From Adiantum capillus-veneris (lineage: Eukaryota > Streptophyta > Polypodiopsida > Polypodiales > Pteridaceae), in NCBI GenBank assembly GCA_014529385.2, contig CM043944.1, forward strand, positions 167,969,740 through 168,033,739: a DNA stretch of 64,000 bases, read 5' to 3'. Position 1 is the stretch's first letter, and every line of letters begins with the position of its first letter. The position numbers and the translations under genes were made by a program. Of this stretch, positions 33,630-45,169 are shown piece after piece. The notes under the pieces were generated by a model, which saw only the letters and a program-made list of their open reading frames with translations, ran no database searches and had not been told where the DNA came from.

Positions 33630-34273
33630 TGTTAACCCTCACGGCTCACGGACACCCTATCACCTACGACAGACGTTGTAACCTACGGCGGACATTGTAT
33701 TATTTATTTGGTAGAGTCAGGTACCGGGTTTGTCGGTCCAATAGAAAAAGGGTAAGAGTGATCACCAATGAGAGGCGCACTCTAACTGGAACATTCAAGG
33801 GATTATTTGGCTAAGCATGGGCGCCCAAGTGTGAATGGGGTGAGCTCATACAAAAGTCAACTAAACCTAAAATTCACTCATTCTCTCATTTGTGCAATAG
33901 AAGGGTGCTCTTGCTCCATCTCCATCTCCATCTCCATCTCCATCTTCTTCTTCTTCACCTCCTTGTGTGTGTGTGTGTATGTGTGTGTGAGAGAGAGAGA
34001 GAGTGTGTGTATGTGTGTGTGTATGTGTGTGAGAGAGAGAGAGAGTGTGTGAGGGCGATCGAGCATTACGAAGGCACGGCGGCGGCGAAGCGGCGGCTCC
34101 TTCTTCTTCGCGGCGAGGAATCCTCCATGAAGCAAGTGTAGAGCGGTGAGTGACACACCATCGCCTTCTTTGAGCTTACTAGTTTAGGCTTGTTGTGTGC
34201 TTGGAGCCATTTGTGGCTCGCACGCGGTGTATCGGCAAGTTCCTTGCATTGACACGTGCGACATACGCGCACA
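33630..34273 (+). repeat. 3' LTR of element B
   Basis: 644 bp. It differs from the 5' copy mainly by microsatellite length, a short deletion near 34080 and scattered substitutions. The TATA box is changed (catacaaaag). Confidence 0.93.
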
Positions 34274-34278
34274 GACAA

Positions 34279-35356
34279 GGTATGCAATAGACATGAGACC
34301 AAAAGCACAAGTAACAAGGTTTACTTAATGAAGAAGCTCTTCAAGCTTTTCATGAAAGAAGGTGCCACAAGTTTCAAGCACTTGAATGCGTTCAATGTAC
34401 TTTTCAATCAATTGACATCACAGAGACAAAACTTTGACAACGAACTGTAATCTATCTTCTTCTTGTGCTCTCTACCCTCTTCATGGGACATATTTTCACA
34501 ACCATTAGCAAATCTATGCATGAGGTCAAATTGGCTTATGATGGCATAGTTTCCAGTCTACTAAGTGAAGAGATCCATAGAAAGTTTATGGAGCTTGCAA
34601 AACAAGCTAATTCGCATGTTGCCAGTGGCAAGGGATAGAGAGGTCGCACTCATAACTGTGCCAAAAGAAAAGGCTGCAAGAATTCTTGTAGCAAATCAAG
34701 AGATTCCTTGTGCAATGTTTCTTGCTATCATTGCTGCAAGAAAGAGCATTTAAAGAAATATTGTCGCAGATGGGCAAAGAGACAAGAAAAAGACTCAAGA
34801 GAGTGAGAATTCTGATAATGATGGAAAGGGCAAAGCTAAGATTGAGGAGCTTGACCTGCTAGAGTTTTCTAAGACTGCAGATATATCTGAGCTCCAAGCT
34901 TCCTTAGATGTTCTAGTTTCTACAGCAAATCTTAGTCCAAATGCTCTTATTGCACAAGATGTTAGCTTTGATAAGAATTGGGTCATTGATTCTAGCACCA
35001 ATTTCCATATGACACCTCATAGAGTATTTTTCTCTACATATGCACATACTCATGGTAAAGTGAAGCTTGTTGATGTCTATGAGCTTGAGTACATGATATT
35101 GGAGAACATCAAGCTAGTTTTGCATAATGGCACAAAATTTATAGTCAAAACATGTCTCCAAGTTAGTGAAGAGTTTGATATCTGGTGGTCAACTTTACGA
35201 CTTGGGTACCACCTTTGGGAATGGTTCATCAAGGATCAAAAGGGAAATCTTGTTATTCTCAGAGGTCAAAAGCATCAAACACTCTACTCTATGTTTGTCT
35301 CGTGTGTAAAAGAGGATTGTATATTGTTAGCAAATCGTCTCGATAGACATCTATAA
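34279..35356 (+). pseudogene. Copia gag and protease fragment, right of element B
   Basis: It continues the gag frame from 16956: KSTSNKVYLMKKLFKLFMKE, then LNAFNVLFNQL and LCSLPSSWDIF, in Ty1/Copia gag style. Further on, WVIDSSTNFHMTPHRVFFST is a protease active-site region (Asp-Ser kept, Gly lost). Then LVLHNGTKFIV follows. Frames are broken at 34448, near 34552 and near 34752. It ends near 35356 with no RT. Frame continuity across element B makes the identification firm. Confidence 0.82.
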
Positions 35357-35620
35357 CATAGATATTTGGCACTAATATACTCTATGTCAATACTCATGGA
35401 AGCAATCGAGTGGGGCACAGAGACACGTTGAGTTTATAGAAGTCAACAGATCTATAATGACTAGAGAAGCACTATAGCACAACATCGGAATCAACTCGAA
35501 TGTTCTACAATTACTATGCTCAATCCTTGCTTCAAATAGGACTCATATGTGGATTAGTTGATGCTAATCACCGATGATTAGCATTAGGTTATGGAGGGTG
35601 AAGCCTTAGCTTAACTATTG
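35357..35620. other. Non-coding spacer with a palindrome
   Basis: No gene. It contains the perfect inverted repeat atgctaatca-ccga-tgattagcat at 35561-35584. The surrounding 45 bp is similar, in inverted orientation, to 46394-46453. Confidence 0.6.
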
Positions 35621-35769
35621 TGTTAGGGTTAGGGTTAGAGAGATGTGAATCATGGTTAGGTTATGCCAAATGCAAGAGCATAGAGACAGAGAGAGAGTAT
35701 AGACACAATGATAGGACTCAAAGTGCAATTGATTGATTAGAAAGTTTTAAAATCATAGGCTATAGAGGT
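35621..35769 (+). repeat. Repeat H copy 1, left part
   Basis: Starts tgttagggttagggttag and contains ggttaggttatgccaaatgc. It continues at 45070 after element G. The whole copy is about 249 bp, ending cttaccctaaca, so its ends are inverted (TGTTAGGGTTAG and TGTTAGGGTAAG). It may be an LTR or a small MITE. Confidence 0.75.
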
Positions 35770-36644
35770 TGTAAATGGAAATGGTCTATGAACTTTGAGA
35801 GTAGCGGAATTAGGAAATTAGGTGAAGCACTTTTGTGAGATTACTTTGTGAGAATAGTAGGTGAACTTAATTGATGGTAGCAACATAAACATGGTACGTA
35901 GTTAACTTGGCATGAACAACACTTATGCAAGAGAGACAGATAGAGAGAGAGAGAGAGTTTAGAGAACATGACAACAGTTGAGGACCGGATTCATACGGAG
36001 CCGGTCCCCCTTCCAATAGGCATTTGTATTATAGTTTCTCCCATCAAGAGAGACTTGGTACAATACAATCTTTGTGTTCCTTGTGACCTAGGTGATGCAA
36101 TGAAGATGGAAAGCTTCATGCATCACAAAAATAAGCTTTCTAGAAAGCATTAACTATCCCAACCCTCGGTCCCAAGGCCTCAAACACCTTCGAAGGTGGA
36201 GAGAGCTAGCGGGGAATGAGGATAGGGAAGAGGAAGAAGAAACATTCCATAGGAGAAAGAAATAGTTCCTCACTTATCATTACTCTTCTTGCTAGCATAC
36301 AAAATAGAATAGTAATGAAGATGGAGAAGGTGGCAAGCTTAAGCATTGAAGCATGGCTCTTGGTTGGATTTGCACTCCATAGCCAAGAGTGTTGATGTAG
36401 GCTCTCACTTCTCACAATCCTGGAGAAGGAGGTGGTGTTCCTCAACTTTCACCAAGTGAGAATGGTTCCACAAAATGAGTGTGTGTGTGGTGTATATCCC
36501 CTTAGCACCCCCTTGCTTGCTTGGGGTGAGTTGTTGCTTTTCCGCATGCTTCAAGCTTATTGGACCCCTCTCCCCCTAGCCAATCACATGTAGCATGCAG
36601 TCAAGTACATGGGTAGTCTTTTGACAAGTGTCCTCCTTACCCCT

Positions 36645-36681
<37 letters not shown>

Positions 36682-36859
36682 AAAATATTTAGATATTTGT
36701 TGGATGGAACTAGAAGATCATTGGACCCCTCTTTAGCCCAACCAATAGCATTCAAGCACACCATGTGGTTAAGCTTAGTGAGAGTCTGACATGTGTCCCA
36801 TGTATCCTTTTAGAAAAGGGATGCCCTTTGGGTGAGTGGAAGGTTAGGTCAAAGATTCC

Positions 36860-37140
36860 CCTAACTTTGGGACTTTCATGCATAAGAAGCTTCTCAAGAA
36901 ACTTCCTCATTAAATTTGCAGGGTCTCTTTTTTATTCAAGCACCTTACCCCCCATGCATTGGAAGCTTCTCAAGCAACTTCCTCGTTAAGTTTGTAGGGT
37001 CTCTTTTTGACTCAAGCACCTTACCCCCCATGCATAGGAAGCTTCTCAAGCAACTTATTCATTAAGTTTGTAGGGTCTCTTTTTTACTCAAGCACCTTAT
37101 CTCCCATGCATAGAAAGTTTCTCAAGCACCTTCCTCGTTA
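36860..37140. repeat. Tandem repeats of about 75 bp in the LTR of G
   Basis: Four imperfect units built around ctcaagcaccttaccccc, catgcataggaagcttctc and gtagggtctctttttgac. They recur at about 44355-44630 in the other LTR. Confidence 0.88.
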
Positions 37141-37194
37141 AGTATGACAAGTACCTCAAGTACCTTAGTCATCAAGCATGACAAGCACCTTAGG

Positions 37195-37350
37195 TGGAGT
37201 TCCCACCTCAAGATTAGCCCTAGCTTGCCTAAGGTCAAAGGCAAGTTTAGGTCGGCTTCCCACCTCAAGCTCAGCCCTAGCTTGCCTAAGGTCAAAGGCA
37301 AGTTTAGGTCGGGTTCCCACCTCAAGCTCGGCCCTAGCTTGCGTAAGGTC
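37195..37350. repeat. Tandem repeats of about 60 bp in the LTR of G
   Basis: Three units starting ttcccacctcaagctcagcc and ending ggtcaaaggcaagtttaggt. The other LTR (about 44690-44825) has a slightly shorter array. Confidence 0.9.
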
Positions 37351-37604
37351 AAAGGACTTCTAACACTAACCATTGGAGGTCTTTAATGAAGCTAACCCTA
37401 AGGTCTTTTAAGCTCCATTAGGTAACCTTGCTCTTTGACAGACCATCTCTCATTTGGGCCCCTTTACCATTGGCCCCGTGTTGAGATAGATCTGTAAGCA
37501 CATGTCTATATTCTAATCCTTGTTCCCGTTTATTATCCCACATTAAATGATCATTTTAATATGAGAAAATCATTTGGCTTGGTTAGATATTAGATTTAAT
37601 GACA

Positions 37605-37618
37605 TTACCTCTCTCTTG
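37605..37618 (-). other. Polypurine tract of element G
   Basis: Minus-strand CAAGAGAGAGGTAA, next to the 3' LTR. Confidence 0.65.
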
Positions 37619-37959
37619 AAATCATAGTCGTCCTCGACTATAAGTAAAAGAGATAAAGCCATAGTCATTAGTCAATTTGTCTTAGCGGGTAGAGAATCCC
37701 TTTTTACCCTACAACATCATTCCAAGATGGATGACTAATCCATTGGTGCTTGGGAGTCATAGCTACCGCAAGCATGTATGCTCTTCAGTCCATTTCATCC
37801 TCCCAGGTAGAGTGACAAATTCTACATAATGTTTGAGAGACGTCGTCATCCCAAACATGATTCTTAGTATGCATACTACTTAAATTTGTGCACAATAAAG
37901 AGAGAATAGTCTTATAAGATAAAAACATTGATCAGTTAAAAGAAACATGTACATTTGCT

Positions 37960-39220
37960 TACTCTAATGTAGCATTGTAAGCGTTGACAAGGTTCATACT
38001 ATCCTTAAGCTGGATTCCTTGCATCCATCTAGCATCTTCAAAAGGATTTGAAGTTAATAAGATATCGTTGGATTATCTTACCATGTCGTAGTACCTTGTC
38101 TTCATGCCAAGGAATAGCTTTGGGTTGTAGCACCTCTTCTTGGTCTTCGATTTCAGGAGGGTCTTCAATAATTGGTTCATTTGGAGGCTCTCCTTTGTAG
38201 GGCTTAAGTAGGCTCACGTGAAAAGCATTGTGTATGAGCCAATGGTTAGGCAACTTGAGTTGATAAGCCACCTGATTGATTGACTTCAAAATTTGAAAAG
38301 GATCCTAGCTAGTTTAGCATAATACTTTTGATGGCCCATAGGATTTTTGCCCGTTGTTTGCCTCAATCGAGCCTTAGGATACTTAAGTAAGATCCAATCA
38401 TTTTCTTTGAACGTTAAGGCCCTTCTGTGCTTATCAACATCAGCTTTTTGCCTTAGTTGGGAGATGGATATAGCCTCCTTAATCTTTTGAAAAGATGCTT
38501 GCAGGTCACGGCTATACTCATCGACAACGAAGATCTTCCCATGTACTTTAAGTAGCAAGGGACTTTTAGGTTTTCCCTCTATGATTTCAAAAGGTGTTTT
38601 TCCTGTAGAAGTATGGATAGTATTATTATACGCATACTCTACAAGAGGTAAGTACTTTTCCCATTGTGAGCATTGATCTACTTCCATAACATAGGTCTTT
38701 AGTAGATCAAGAATCATAAGATTGGCTATCTCACTTTGGCCATCCGTTTGTGGGTGATAGGCCGAAGGGAAATTCAATCTTGTACCTAGATTTTCGAAGA
38801 GACCTTTCCAAAAATTACTGGTCATTCTAGGATCTCTATCTAACACGATGGATGTTGGCAATCCATGGTGTTTGAAAATTTGTGATATGAAGAGTGTTGC
38901 CATTTGGTGTGCCTTAATAGTCTTCTTGACAGGGAAAAAGTGTGCTTGCTTGCTAAACCTGACGACTATTGTCCATATTTCCATATTCCCATGGATAGAC
39001 TTGGGTAATCCAAAGATAAAATCCATGGATATACCCTCCCATGGCGAATTAGGTATTGGCAATGGCTGGAGTAATCTAAGTTGCTCCCCTCTATCATACT
39101 TGGTCTTTTGGCATACCACACATTTTGAAACATACTCTTGTATGTCCACTTCCATGGTAGGACAATAAAAGTACATCTATACTCCTCGAAGAGTAGGTTG
39201 AATGCCTCTATGCCCCGCAT
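37960..39220 (-). pseudogene. Integrase and chromodomain remnant of element G
   Basis: Minus strand, 39220 to about 37980. The core has SPWEGISMDFIFGLPKS, then SIVLDRDPRMTSNFWKGL and HPQTDGQSEIANLMILDL, so the D-D-E residues are visible. The C-terminal part has RRALTFKENDWILLKYPKAR. After a frameshift comes KLPNHWLIHNAFHVSLLKPY and a partial chromodomain-like segment, VLRHGKIIQRYLINFKSF. The missing aromatic residues make the chromodomain degenerate. Confidence 0.85.
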
Positions 39221-40264
39221 GGAGGAGCATGGGATTCATACATGACTTTCTCACGAAGGGAGTGGGTAACACTTAGCCTATTGCCATGGAGAAGATAACT
39301 ATCCTGCAAGGTGAATGGTTTCTCTTTCTTTCCCAAAGCAAGGGCAAACATTATGTCTTTAAAATCAGGGTCAGTGGCATACTCATCTATCATAGACGAT
39401 AGATCATTGTGAGTTGCTATTGACACAGCATTAACTTTTGGTCGTTGTGGAAGTGCATCAGCCACTTTGATTGTGCTTACCAGCAATGTGAGCAATGTGG
39501 AAATTAAATTGCGAAAGAAAATTTTCCCACCTCATTTGTTTGTTGGAAAGCTTTGTTTGCGTCATGAAGTACTTGAGACTTTGATGGTCTGTTCGTCAAA
39601 TGAATGGAGTCCCCAATAGATAGTGCTTCCATGTGTCTGGGGCATGTAGAACAGCTAACAACTCTTTCTCATAAATGCCTAAGACTCGTTCATATGTGTT
39701 GAGCCTTTGGCTCTCATATGCTATGGCATGCCCTTCTTGAAGCAAGAATGCTCCAAGGCAATCACCACAAGCATCACATTGGACCTCAAATGGCTTTGAG
39801 AGATCCGAAAGCATAAGGACTGGTTGGGAGGTAAGCTTTTCTTTGAGCTTGTCAAGAGCACTTTGCTCCTTAGCAATCCATGAATACATAACGTTTCTCT
39901 TTGTTAGGTCATGTAATGGTCCTGCTATTTGAGAGAATTTTGGTATGAAGCGTCTATAGTATGCACACATACCAAGAAATCTTCTAAGCTCATGTAGATT
40001 CCTTGGATTAGGCCATGCTTTTATTACCTCCAACTTTGATGGATCCATACGGATACCATCTCGAGAGATAATATGACCTAAGTATTGAATCTCTTGAAGG
40101 AAAAATTCGCTTTTCTTTCGATTGAGAAAAAACTTATTCTCCCTTAATGCTTGAAAAATCACTTGGAGATGTTGCTTGTGTTCCTCCAAGGAATTGGAGG
40201 AGATGATGATATCATCAAAGAATACTATAGTGAATTTGCAGTAGGGTCTAAAAATTTTCTCCAT
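39208..40264 (-). pseudogene. RT C-terminus and RNase H of element G
   Basis: Minus strand. VFFDDIIISSNSLEEHKQHL holds the catalytic F-x-D-D box. LGHIISRDGIRMDPSKLEVI and ELRRFLGMCAYYRRFIPKFS follow. RNase H includes FEVQCDACGDCLGAFLLQEG, YEKELLAVLHAPDTWKHYLL and a later zinc-finger linker (MFALALGKKEKPF...). A frameshift near 39596 splits it. Confidence 0.9.
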
Positions 40265-40757
40265 TAATCAATTGAATGTAGCTAGTGCATTAGTCAAGCC
40301 AAAAGGCATGACTAGATATTCATAAAGGCCAAACATTGTACGAAACGCGGTCTTTAGGATATCTTCATTCACTATCCTTATTTGATGTAGCCACTTTTAA
40401 GGTCAATCCTACTGAAGTAGGTAGAGCCTTGTAGCTTATCAAACAGATCTTCTACCCGAGGGACGGGAAATCTATTTTTGATAGTGATATGGTTTAGTGC
40501 GCAATAGTGCACACACATGCGATATGTACCATCTTTCTTTTGCCTAAAAGGACTGGAGAACAAAAGGGAGAGGAGCTAGGCCTCATCATCCCTTTGTCTC
40601 CCAATTCTTGTACTTGCCTCATGTTCTCCTCTTGTTGAGCTTGTGAAACTCGATAAGGAGGTTTATTAGGTGGTGAGTTTTTTGATAGGAGCTCAATTCG
40701 ATGGTCATCATCTCCTCGTTTTGGAGGTAAGTCCATAGGGGTATCATAGATGAACAC
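40265..40757 (-). pseudogene. RT N-terminal region of element G
   Basis: Minus strand. NKPPYRVSQAQQEENMRQVQ, then SSPFCSPVLL, and in a shifted frame FRQKKDGTYRMCVHYCALNH and [13 protein letters not shown]. The region between 40378 and 40264 is frameshifted. Confidence 0.85.
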
Positions 40758-40953
40758 ATCCTAGAATCCTTTTAGAAAGTTAGACAAGTCTAACTCTTGA
40801 TTCCTACCATTTACCTTTGATGAAACATTAGGGCCTTTTAGGGACTCTTTAGGAACACATCCTAGAATCCTTTTAGAAAGTTAGACAAGTCTAACTCTTG
40901 ATTCCTACCATTTACCTTTGATGAAACATTAGGGCCTTTTAGGGACTATTTGA
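40752..40953. repeat. 101-bp tandem duplication in element G
   Basis: Unit starting gaacacatcctagaatcctt at 40752 and again at 40853, almost perfect. 101 is not a multiple of three, so it shifts the frame between protease and RT. Confidence 0.93.
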
Positions 40954-41362
40954 CAAAAATCATGTACGTAGAAATTGAGCTCTTCATTGATTTATCAAGA
41001 GCAAGAGGATTTACAAGTGGTATAGTACGACCAGACTCATTAGCATCTATATAAATGTTCTTTCCCCTATAGGTGAAGTAGATTCTCCTTTCAGGGAGCT
41101 TCATGTTGGCAGCCATGCGGTTGAACCATGGTACCCCTAGGATAACATCCTCATGTTGGAGAGGAGAGACAAAGAAGTCTTCTTTGTCGACATAGATTTG
41201 GACATGAAGCCTCAACTTCCCAATCAAGGGAGTAATGGAGGCTTGTTGTCCCTTGAAAGCGGCATCAGCAGTTATAGCATCTCCCATCTCAAATGTTTGA
41301 ATGCCCAACTTGGTGGCCAACTCCATTGATATGAAGTTGTGAGTAGAACCAGGGTCAAACAA
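40946..41362 (-). CDS. Retropepsin of element G
   Basis: Minus strand, 138 codons. The active site is MFDPGSTHNFISMELATKLG (D-P-G-S), and the second half is HEDVILGVPWFNRMAANMKL (ILG plus W). This is a typical Ty3 gypsy retropepsin of the DPGS type. It runs into the 101-bp duplication, so its continuation into RT is lost. Confidence 0.88.
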   Translation of the reverse strand: MFDPGSTHNFISMELATKLGIQTFEMGDAITADAAFKGQQASITPLIGKLRLHVQIYVDKEDFFVSPLQHEDVILGVPWFNRMAANMKLPERRIYFTYRGKNIYIDANESGRTIPLVNPLALDKSMKSSISTYMIFVK

Positions 41363-41382
41363 GATGAAGGCATCATGCTCCC

Positions 41383-42816
41383 TTACCTTTCCCCAAGCAT
41401 AGGAGAGAGGTGATCCTTCACAATGAGCATCCTCTTTTGGAGCTTTGATAGTGGAAGCTCTAGAGTCTCATTGCGAGCATTTCTTTTAGGACAAGAATGA
41501 TAACCATGTCCTTGCTCCCCACACTTAAAACATTTGTGATCCTTGTGAAAAGTTTCAAGCTCTTCAGGAGAGAGTTTATTTTTACCTTTGTAAACTCCTT
41601 TCTCCTTGGACCAATTGTTATTGTTGTTGTTGGAATGGCCTTGGGAAGAATTTTGGGCATTAATTCTTCCCTTTGTATCACTTTTGTCTTTCTTTTCCAT
41701 GGGCTTGACATTCCATCTAACCCCTTGTTGGAAATTAATGCATGAAGCAACCATGGTATGGTGGATTACTTCACTGATAGAACCAGGCCATTGAGAGTTG
41801 ACATACTCGGCCGTCTCTTCAAGTAATCCCGCACAGAATTGTTGCTTTTGCTCAGCAAAGTTTATCTTTTGAAAGACAGTAGTCTTGAGATGTAAATCTC
41901 AAAACTTGTCCACATATTTGTGGATAGACTCATCAGAGAGAAGCCTCAAACTCCACCATTTGGTGAGGACTTTGTCCTTTGCATCGCTTGCAAGGAATTG
42001 CTTCATGATGGAAACTCATAGAGTTTTCCATGTCTTTGGGGCTTCGCCATTTCCATGAAGGCTAGCCCACCATTGACGAGCCGATTTTTGGAAGTGCATA
42101 GCTACATGGCGTAGCTTGGAGGACTCCATGAAGCCCTCGTCTCCAAAGGCCACATCAAATTGTTGGATGAAGGCCAATACTTTGTCGGTAGCACCAAAGG
42201 TGCCATCATAGATGAGAAAAGAGATACTCTTTCCTCCCTCTTTGAACTTCTTGAGCTTTTGCGATCTTCGCCATGCAGGGTAAGATTTGCGATGTCCTCC
42301 CCTCTTATATTCTCTAGGAGAATAACCATAGCTTTCATCGGTAGATGAGGAAGGTGAAGAAGAAGGAGAAGAGGGTGACCTCTTTCTTGCCCTTTTCTAC
42401 CTTGGTTTCTCTCTTCCCTTTTGGAGTGACGAGGAGAAGGACTATGGGTTAACCGTTTCCTCTTGGGAGGAGTTGGCAATTGTTTAGTCCCCCTTCTTCG
42501 TGGAGCCACATGTTCGGAGGAATTCAGGGATTCATTGCTTTCTTGATCTTTGGATTCCTCTTCTCGTATGGGAGAGAGTCTTGTTTTGGGGGTCTCATCA
42601 AGAGGCCTCGTAAGCTCTCTCTCCTCTTGGAGAGGAAAGGAAATCCCATAAGCACGAAGTTGTTGAGTAACTTCGGCTTGCAAGCGGGGTTGCCCATAGC
42701 TTGTTGCAACCTAGTGACAAGATAATTAACAAACATGGGGGCATCACTATTGGAACCTTCATGTGCAAAATCAAAGTTATCAATGTTCATTCTACTCTAT
42801 TGGTTATTGTCAGCCA
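41383..42816 (-). pseudogene. Gag of element G
   Basis: Minus strand. A start at 42816 (MADNNQ) has an early stop. The frames at 42790-42524 and 42683-42102 are parts of the same protein, shifted. A capsid segment has LHGNGEAPKTWKTL and SDESIHKYVDKF. The zinc knuckle CFKCGEQGHGYHSC is at 41491-41532, after an Asn-rich linker. It is broken by frameshifts and stops. Confidence 0.8.
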
Positions 42817-43204
42817 TGCTAATTAACCTTATGTGTTTACTTCGTGTATGCTTTGGCAATTCAAAACCTTAGTTGCTACTCCTCTTAGCCTTTGAAAATA
42901 GGCACTTAAGTATCTACACCCATGGCTCGAATTGGTTAATTATAGAGAGTAGTGAAGTGAATCTAACATAGCGAAGTTGCCGAGGGATAGCTCCTTTTGG
43001 ACGAGCCATAATGGTACAGCCGTAGGCAAGTCTGAAAAGACTCCATTATTAAGACCAAAGCTCCCTAGGTGTGCACCACATCCCACTTAGTGGGCTCAAC
43101 AAAACCGATAATAGATCCCAGTCCCACTTACCCTAATATAATTAACAAAATCAACCATTAATAGGCTAATTAAGGACCTCTCTTCTTAAGCAAGAAAAGA
43201 GAAA

Positions 43205-43222
43205 CCAAATGCTCTATACCAA
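43205..43222 (-). other. Primer binding site of element G
   Basis: Minus-strand TTGGTATAGAGCATTTGG; TGGTATAGAGC differs from TGGTATCAGAGC by one lost base. Confidence 0.8.
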
Positions 43223-43371
43223 TGTAATGGAAATGGCCTATGAACTTTGAGAGTAGCAGAATTAGGTAAAGCACTTTTGTGAGATTACTTTGTGAGCATA
43301 GCGGGCGAACTTAATTGATGGTAGCAACATAAACCTGGTACTTAGTTAACTTGGCATGAATAATACTTTTG

Positions 43372-43436
<65 letters not shown>

Positions 43437-44119
43437 AGAGAACATGACAGTAGTTGAGGACCGGATTCATACAGAGCCAGTCCCCCCCTCCAATAGGCAT
43501 TTGTATTATAGTTTCTCCCATCAAGAGAGACTTGGCACAATACAATCTTTGTGTTCCTTGTGACCTAGGTGATGCAATGAAGATGGAAAGCTTCATGCAT
43601 CACAAAAATAAGCTTTGTAGAAAGCATTAACTATCCCAAGCCTCAGTCCCAAGGCCTCAAACACCTTCGAAGGTGGATAGAGCTAGTAGGGAATGAGGAT
43701 AGGGAAGAGGAAGAAGAAACATTCCATAGGAGAAAGAAATAGTTCCTCACTTATCATTACTCTTCTTGCTAGCATACATAATAGCAGAAGAATGAACATG
43801 GAGAGGTGGAAAGCTTAAGCATTGAGGCACGGCTCTTGGTTGGATTTGCATTCCGTAGCCAAGAGTGTTGATGTAAGCTCTCACTTCTCATAAGCTTGGA
43901 GAAGGAGGTGGTGTTCCTCAACTTTCACCAAGTGAGAATGGTTCCACAAAATGAGTGTGTGTGGTGTATATCCCCCTAGCACCCCCCTTTCTTGCTTGGG
44001 GCAAGTTGTTGATTTTCCACATGCTTCAAGCTTATTGGACCCCTCTCCCCCTAGCCAATCACATGCAGCATGCAGTCAATTACATGGGTAGTCTTTTGAC
44101 AAGTGTCCTCCTTACCCCT

Positions 44120-44166
<47 letters not shown>

Positions 44167-45069
44167 AAAATATCTAGATATTTGTTGGATGGAACTAGAA
44201 GCTCATTGGACCCCTCTTTAGCCCAACCAATAGCATTCAAGCACACCATGTGGTTAAGCTTAGTGAGAGTCTAACATGTGTCCCATGTGCCCTTTTAGAA
44301 AACAGGTGCCCTTTGGGTGAGTGGAAGGTTAGATCAAAGATTCCCCTAACTTTGGGACTTTCATGCATAGGAATCTTCTCAAGAAACTTCCTCATTAAGT
44401 TTGTAGGGTCTCTTTTTAACTCAGGCACCTTACCCCCCATGCATAGGAAGCTTCTCAAGCAACTTTCTCATTAAGTTTGTAGGGTCTCTTTTTGACTCAA
44501 GCACCTTACCCCCCATGCATAGGAAGCTTCTTAAGCAACTTTCTCATTAACTTTATACGTTCTCTTTTTGACTCAAGCACCTTCCCGCCATGCATATGAA
44601 GCTTCTCAAGCACCTTCCTCATTAAGTATGACAAGTACCTCAAGTACCTTAGTCACCAAGCATGACAAGCACCTTAGGTGGAGTTCCCACCTCAAGCTCA
44701 GCCCTAGCTTGCCTAAGGTCAAAGGCAAGTTTAGGTCGGCTTCCCACCTCAAGCTCAGCCCTAGCTTGCCTAAGGTCAAAGGCAAGTTTAGGTCGGGTTC
44801 CCACACCTCAAGCTCAGCCCTACTTTTAACACTAACCATTGGAGGTATTTAATGAAGCTAACCCTAAGGTCTTTTAAGCTCCATAAGTTAACCTTGCTCT
44901 TTGACAGACCATCTCTCATTTGGGCCCCTTTACCATTGGCCCCGTGTTGAGATAGGTCCGTAAGCACATTTCTATATTCTAACCCTTGTTCCCGTTTATT
45001 ATCCCACATTAATGATCAGTTTAATATGAGAAAATCATTTGGGTTGGTTAGATATTAGATTTAATGACA
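43223..45069 (-). repeat. 5' LTR of element G
   Basis: About 1.85 kb. It holds a long GA tract (43374-43433) and a second one at 44121-44162. Confidence 0.9.
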
Positions 45070-45169
45070 TGTTGCACCCTCTTGCTATTGGACCATGTCA
45101 TCAATTATCTTTTCCTTGGTGGCTAGAGGGCTTTTCCACATGATGCCACAAGCTGAGCTTACCCTAACA
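45070..45169 (+). repeat. Repeat H copy 1, right part
   Basis: Continues copy 1 with ttgcaccctcttgctattgg and ends ccctaaca. The copy at 46984-47228 shows the uninterrupted form. Confidence 0.75.

Larger units (their letters stand above)
16957..34273 (+). mobile_element. Element B: non-autonomous gag-protease LTR retrotransposon (Tat/Athila-like)
   Basis: LTRs at 16957-17571 and 33630-34273 start tgttaaccctcacggctcac. The perfect target duplication gacaa lies at 16952-16956 and 34274-34278. The primer site TGGCGCCGTTGCCGGGGA (17576-17593) is typical of plant Tat/Athila-type Ty3 elements. The polypurine tract is aaggaaggggggca. The total of 17,317 bp includes the 9,687-bp element C, so B alone is about 7.6 kb. 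Coding is limited to gag, two zinc knuckles, a retropepsin and a C-terminal region. No RT, RNase H or integrase was found, so enzymes must come from other elements. Confidence 0.93.
35770..37604 (-). repeat. 3' LTR of element G
   Basis: About 1.84 kb, with GA microsatellites and two tandem repeat blocks. It differs from the other copy by microsatellite length and substitutions. Confidence 0.9.
35770..45069 (-). mobile_element. Element G: minus-strand Ty3 chromovirus-type retrotransposon
   Basis: LTRs at 35770-37604 and 43223-45069. On the minus strand the primer site TTGGTATAGAGCATTTGG follows the 5' LTR, one change from the Met-tRNA site. A purine tract (AAGAGAGAGG) precedes the 3' LTR. Domain order on the minus strand is gag, zinc knuckle, protease, RT, RNase H, integrase, degenerate chromodomain. 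Several frameshifts break the polyprotein. It is inserted into repeat H. Confidence 0.92.

Noticed and set aside
35621-35645. Telomere-like gttagggttagggttag
   Set aside because: Only two to three units, not the usual plant TTTAGGG, and it is the start of repeat H.
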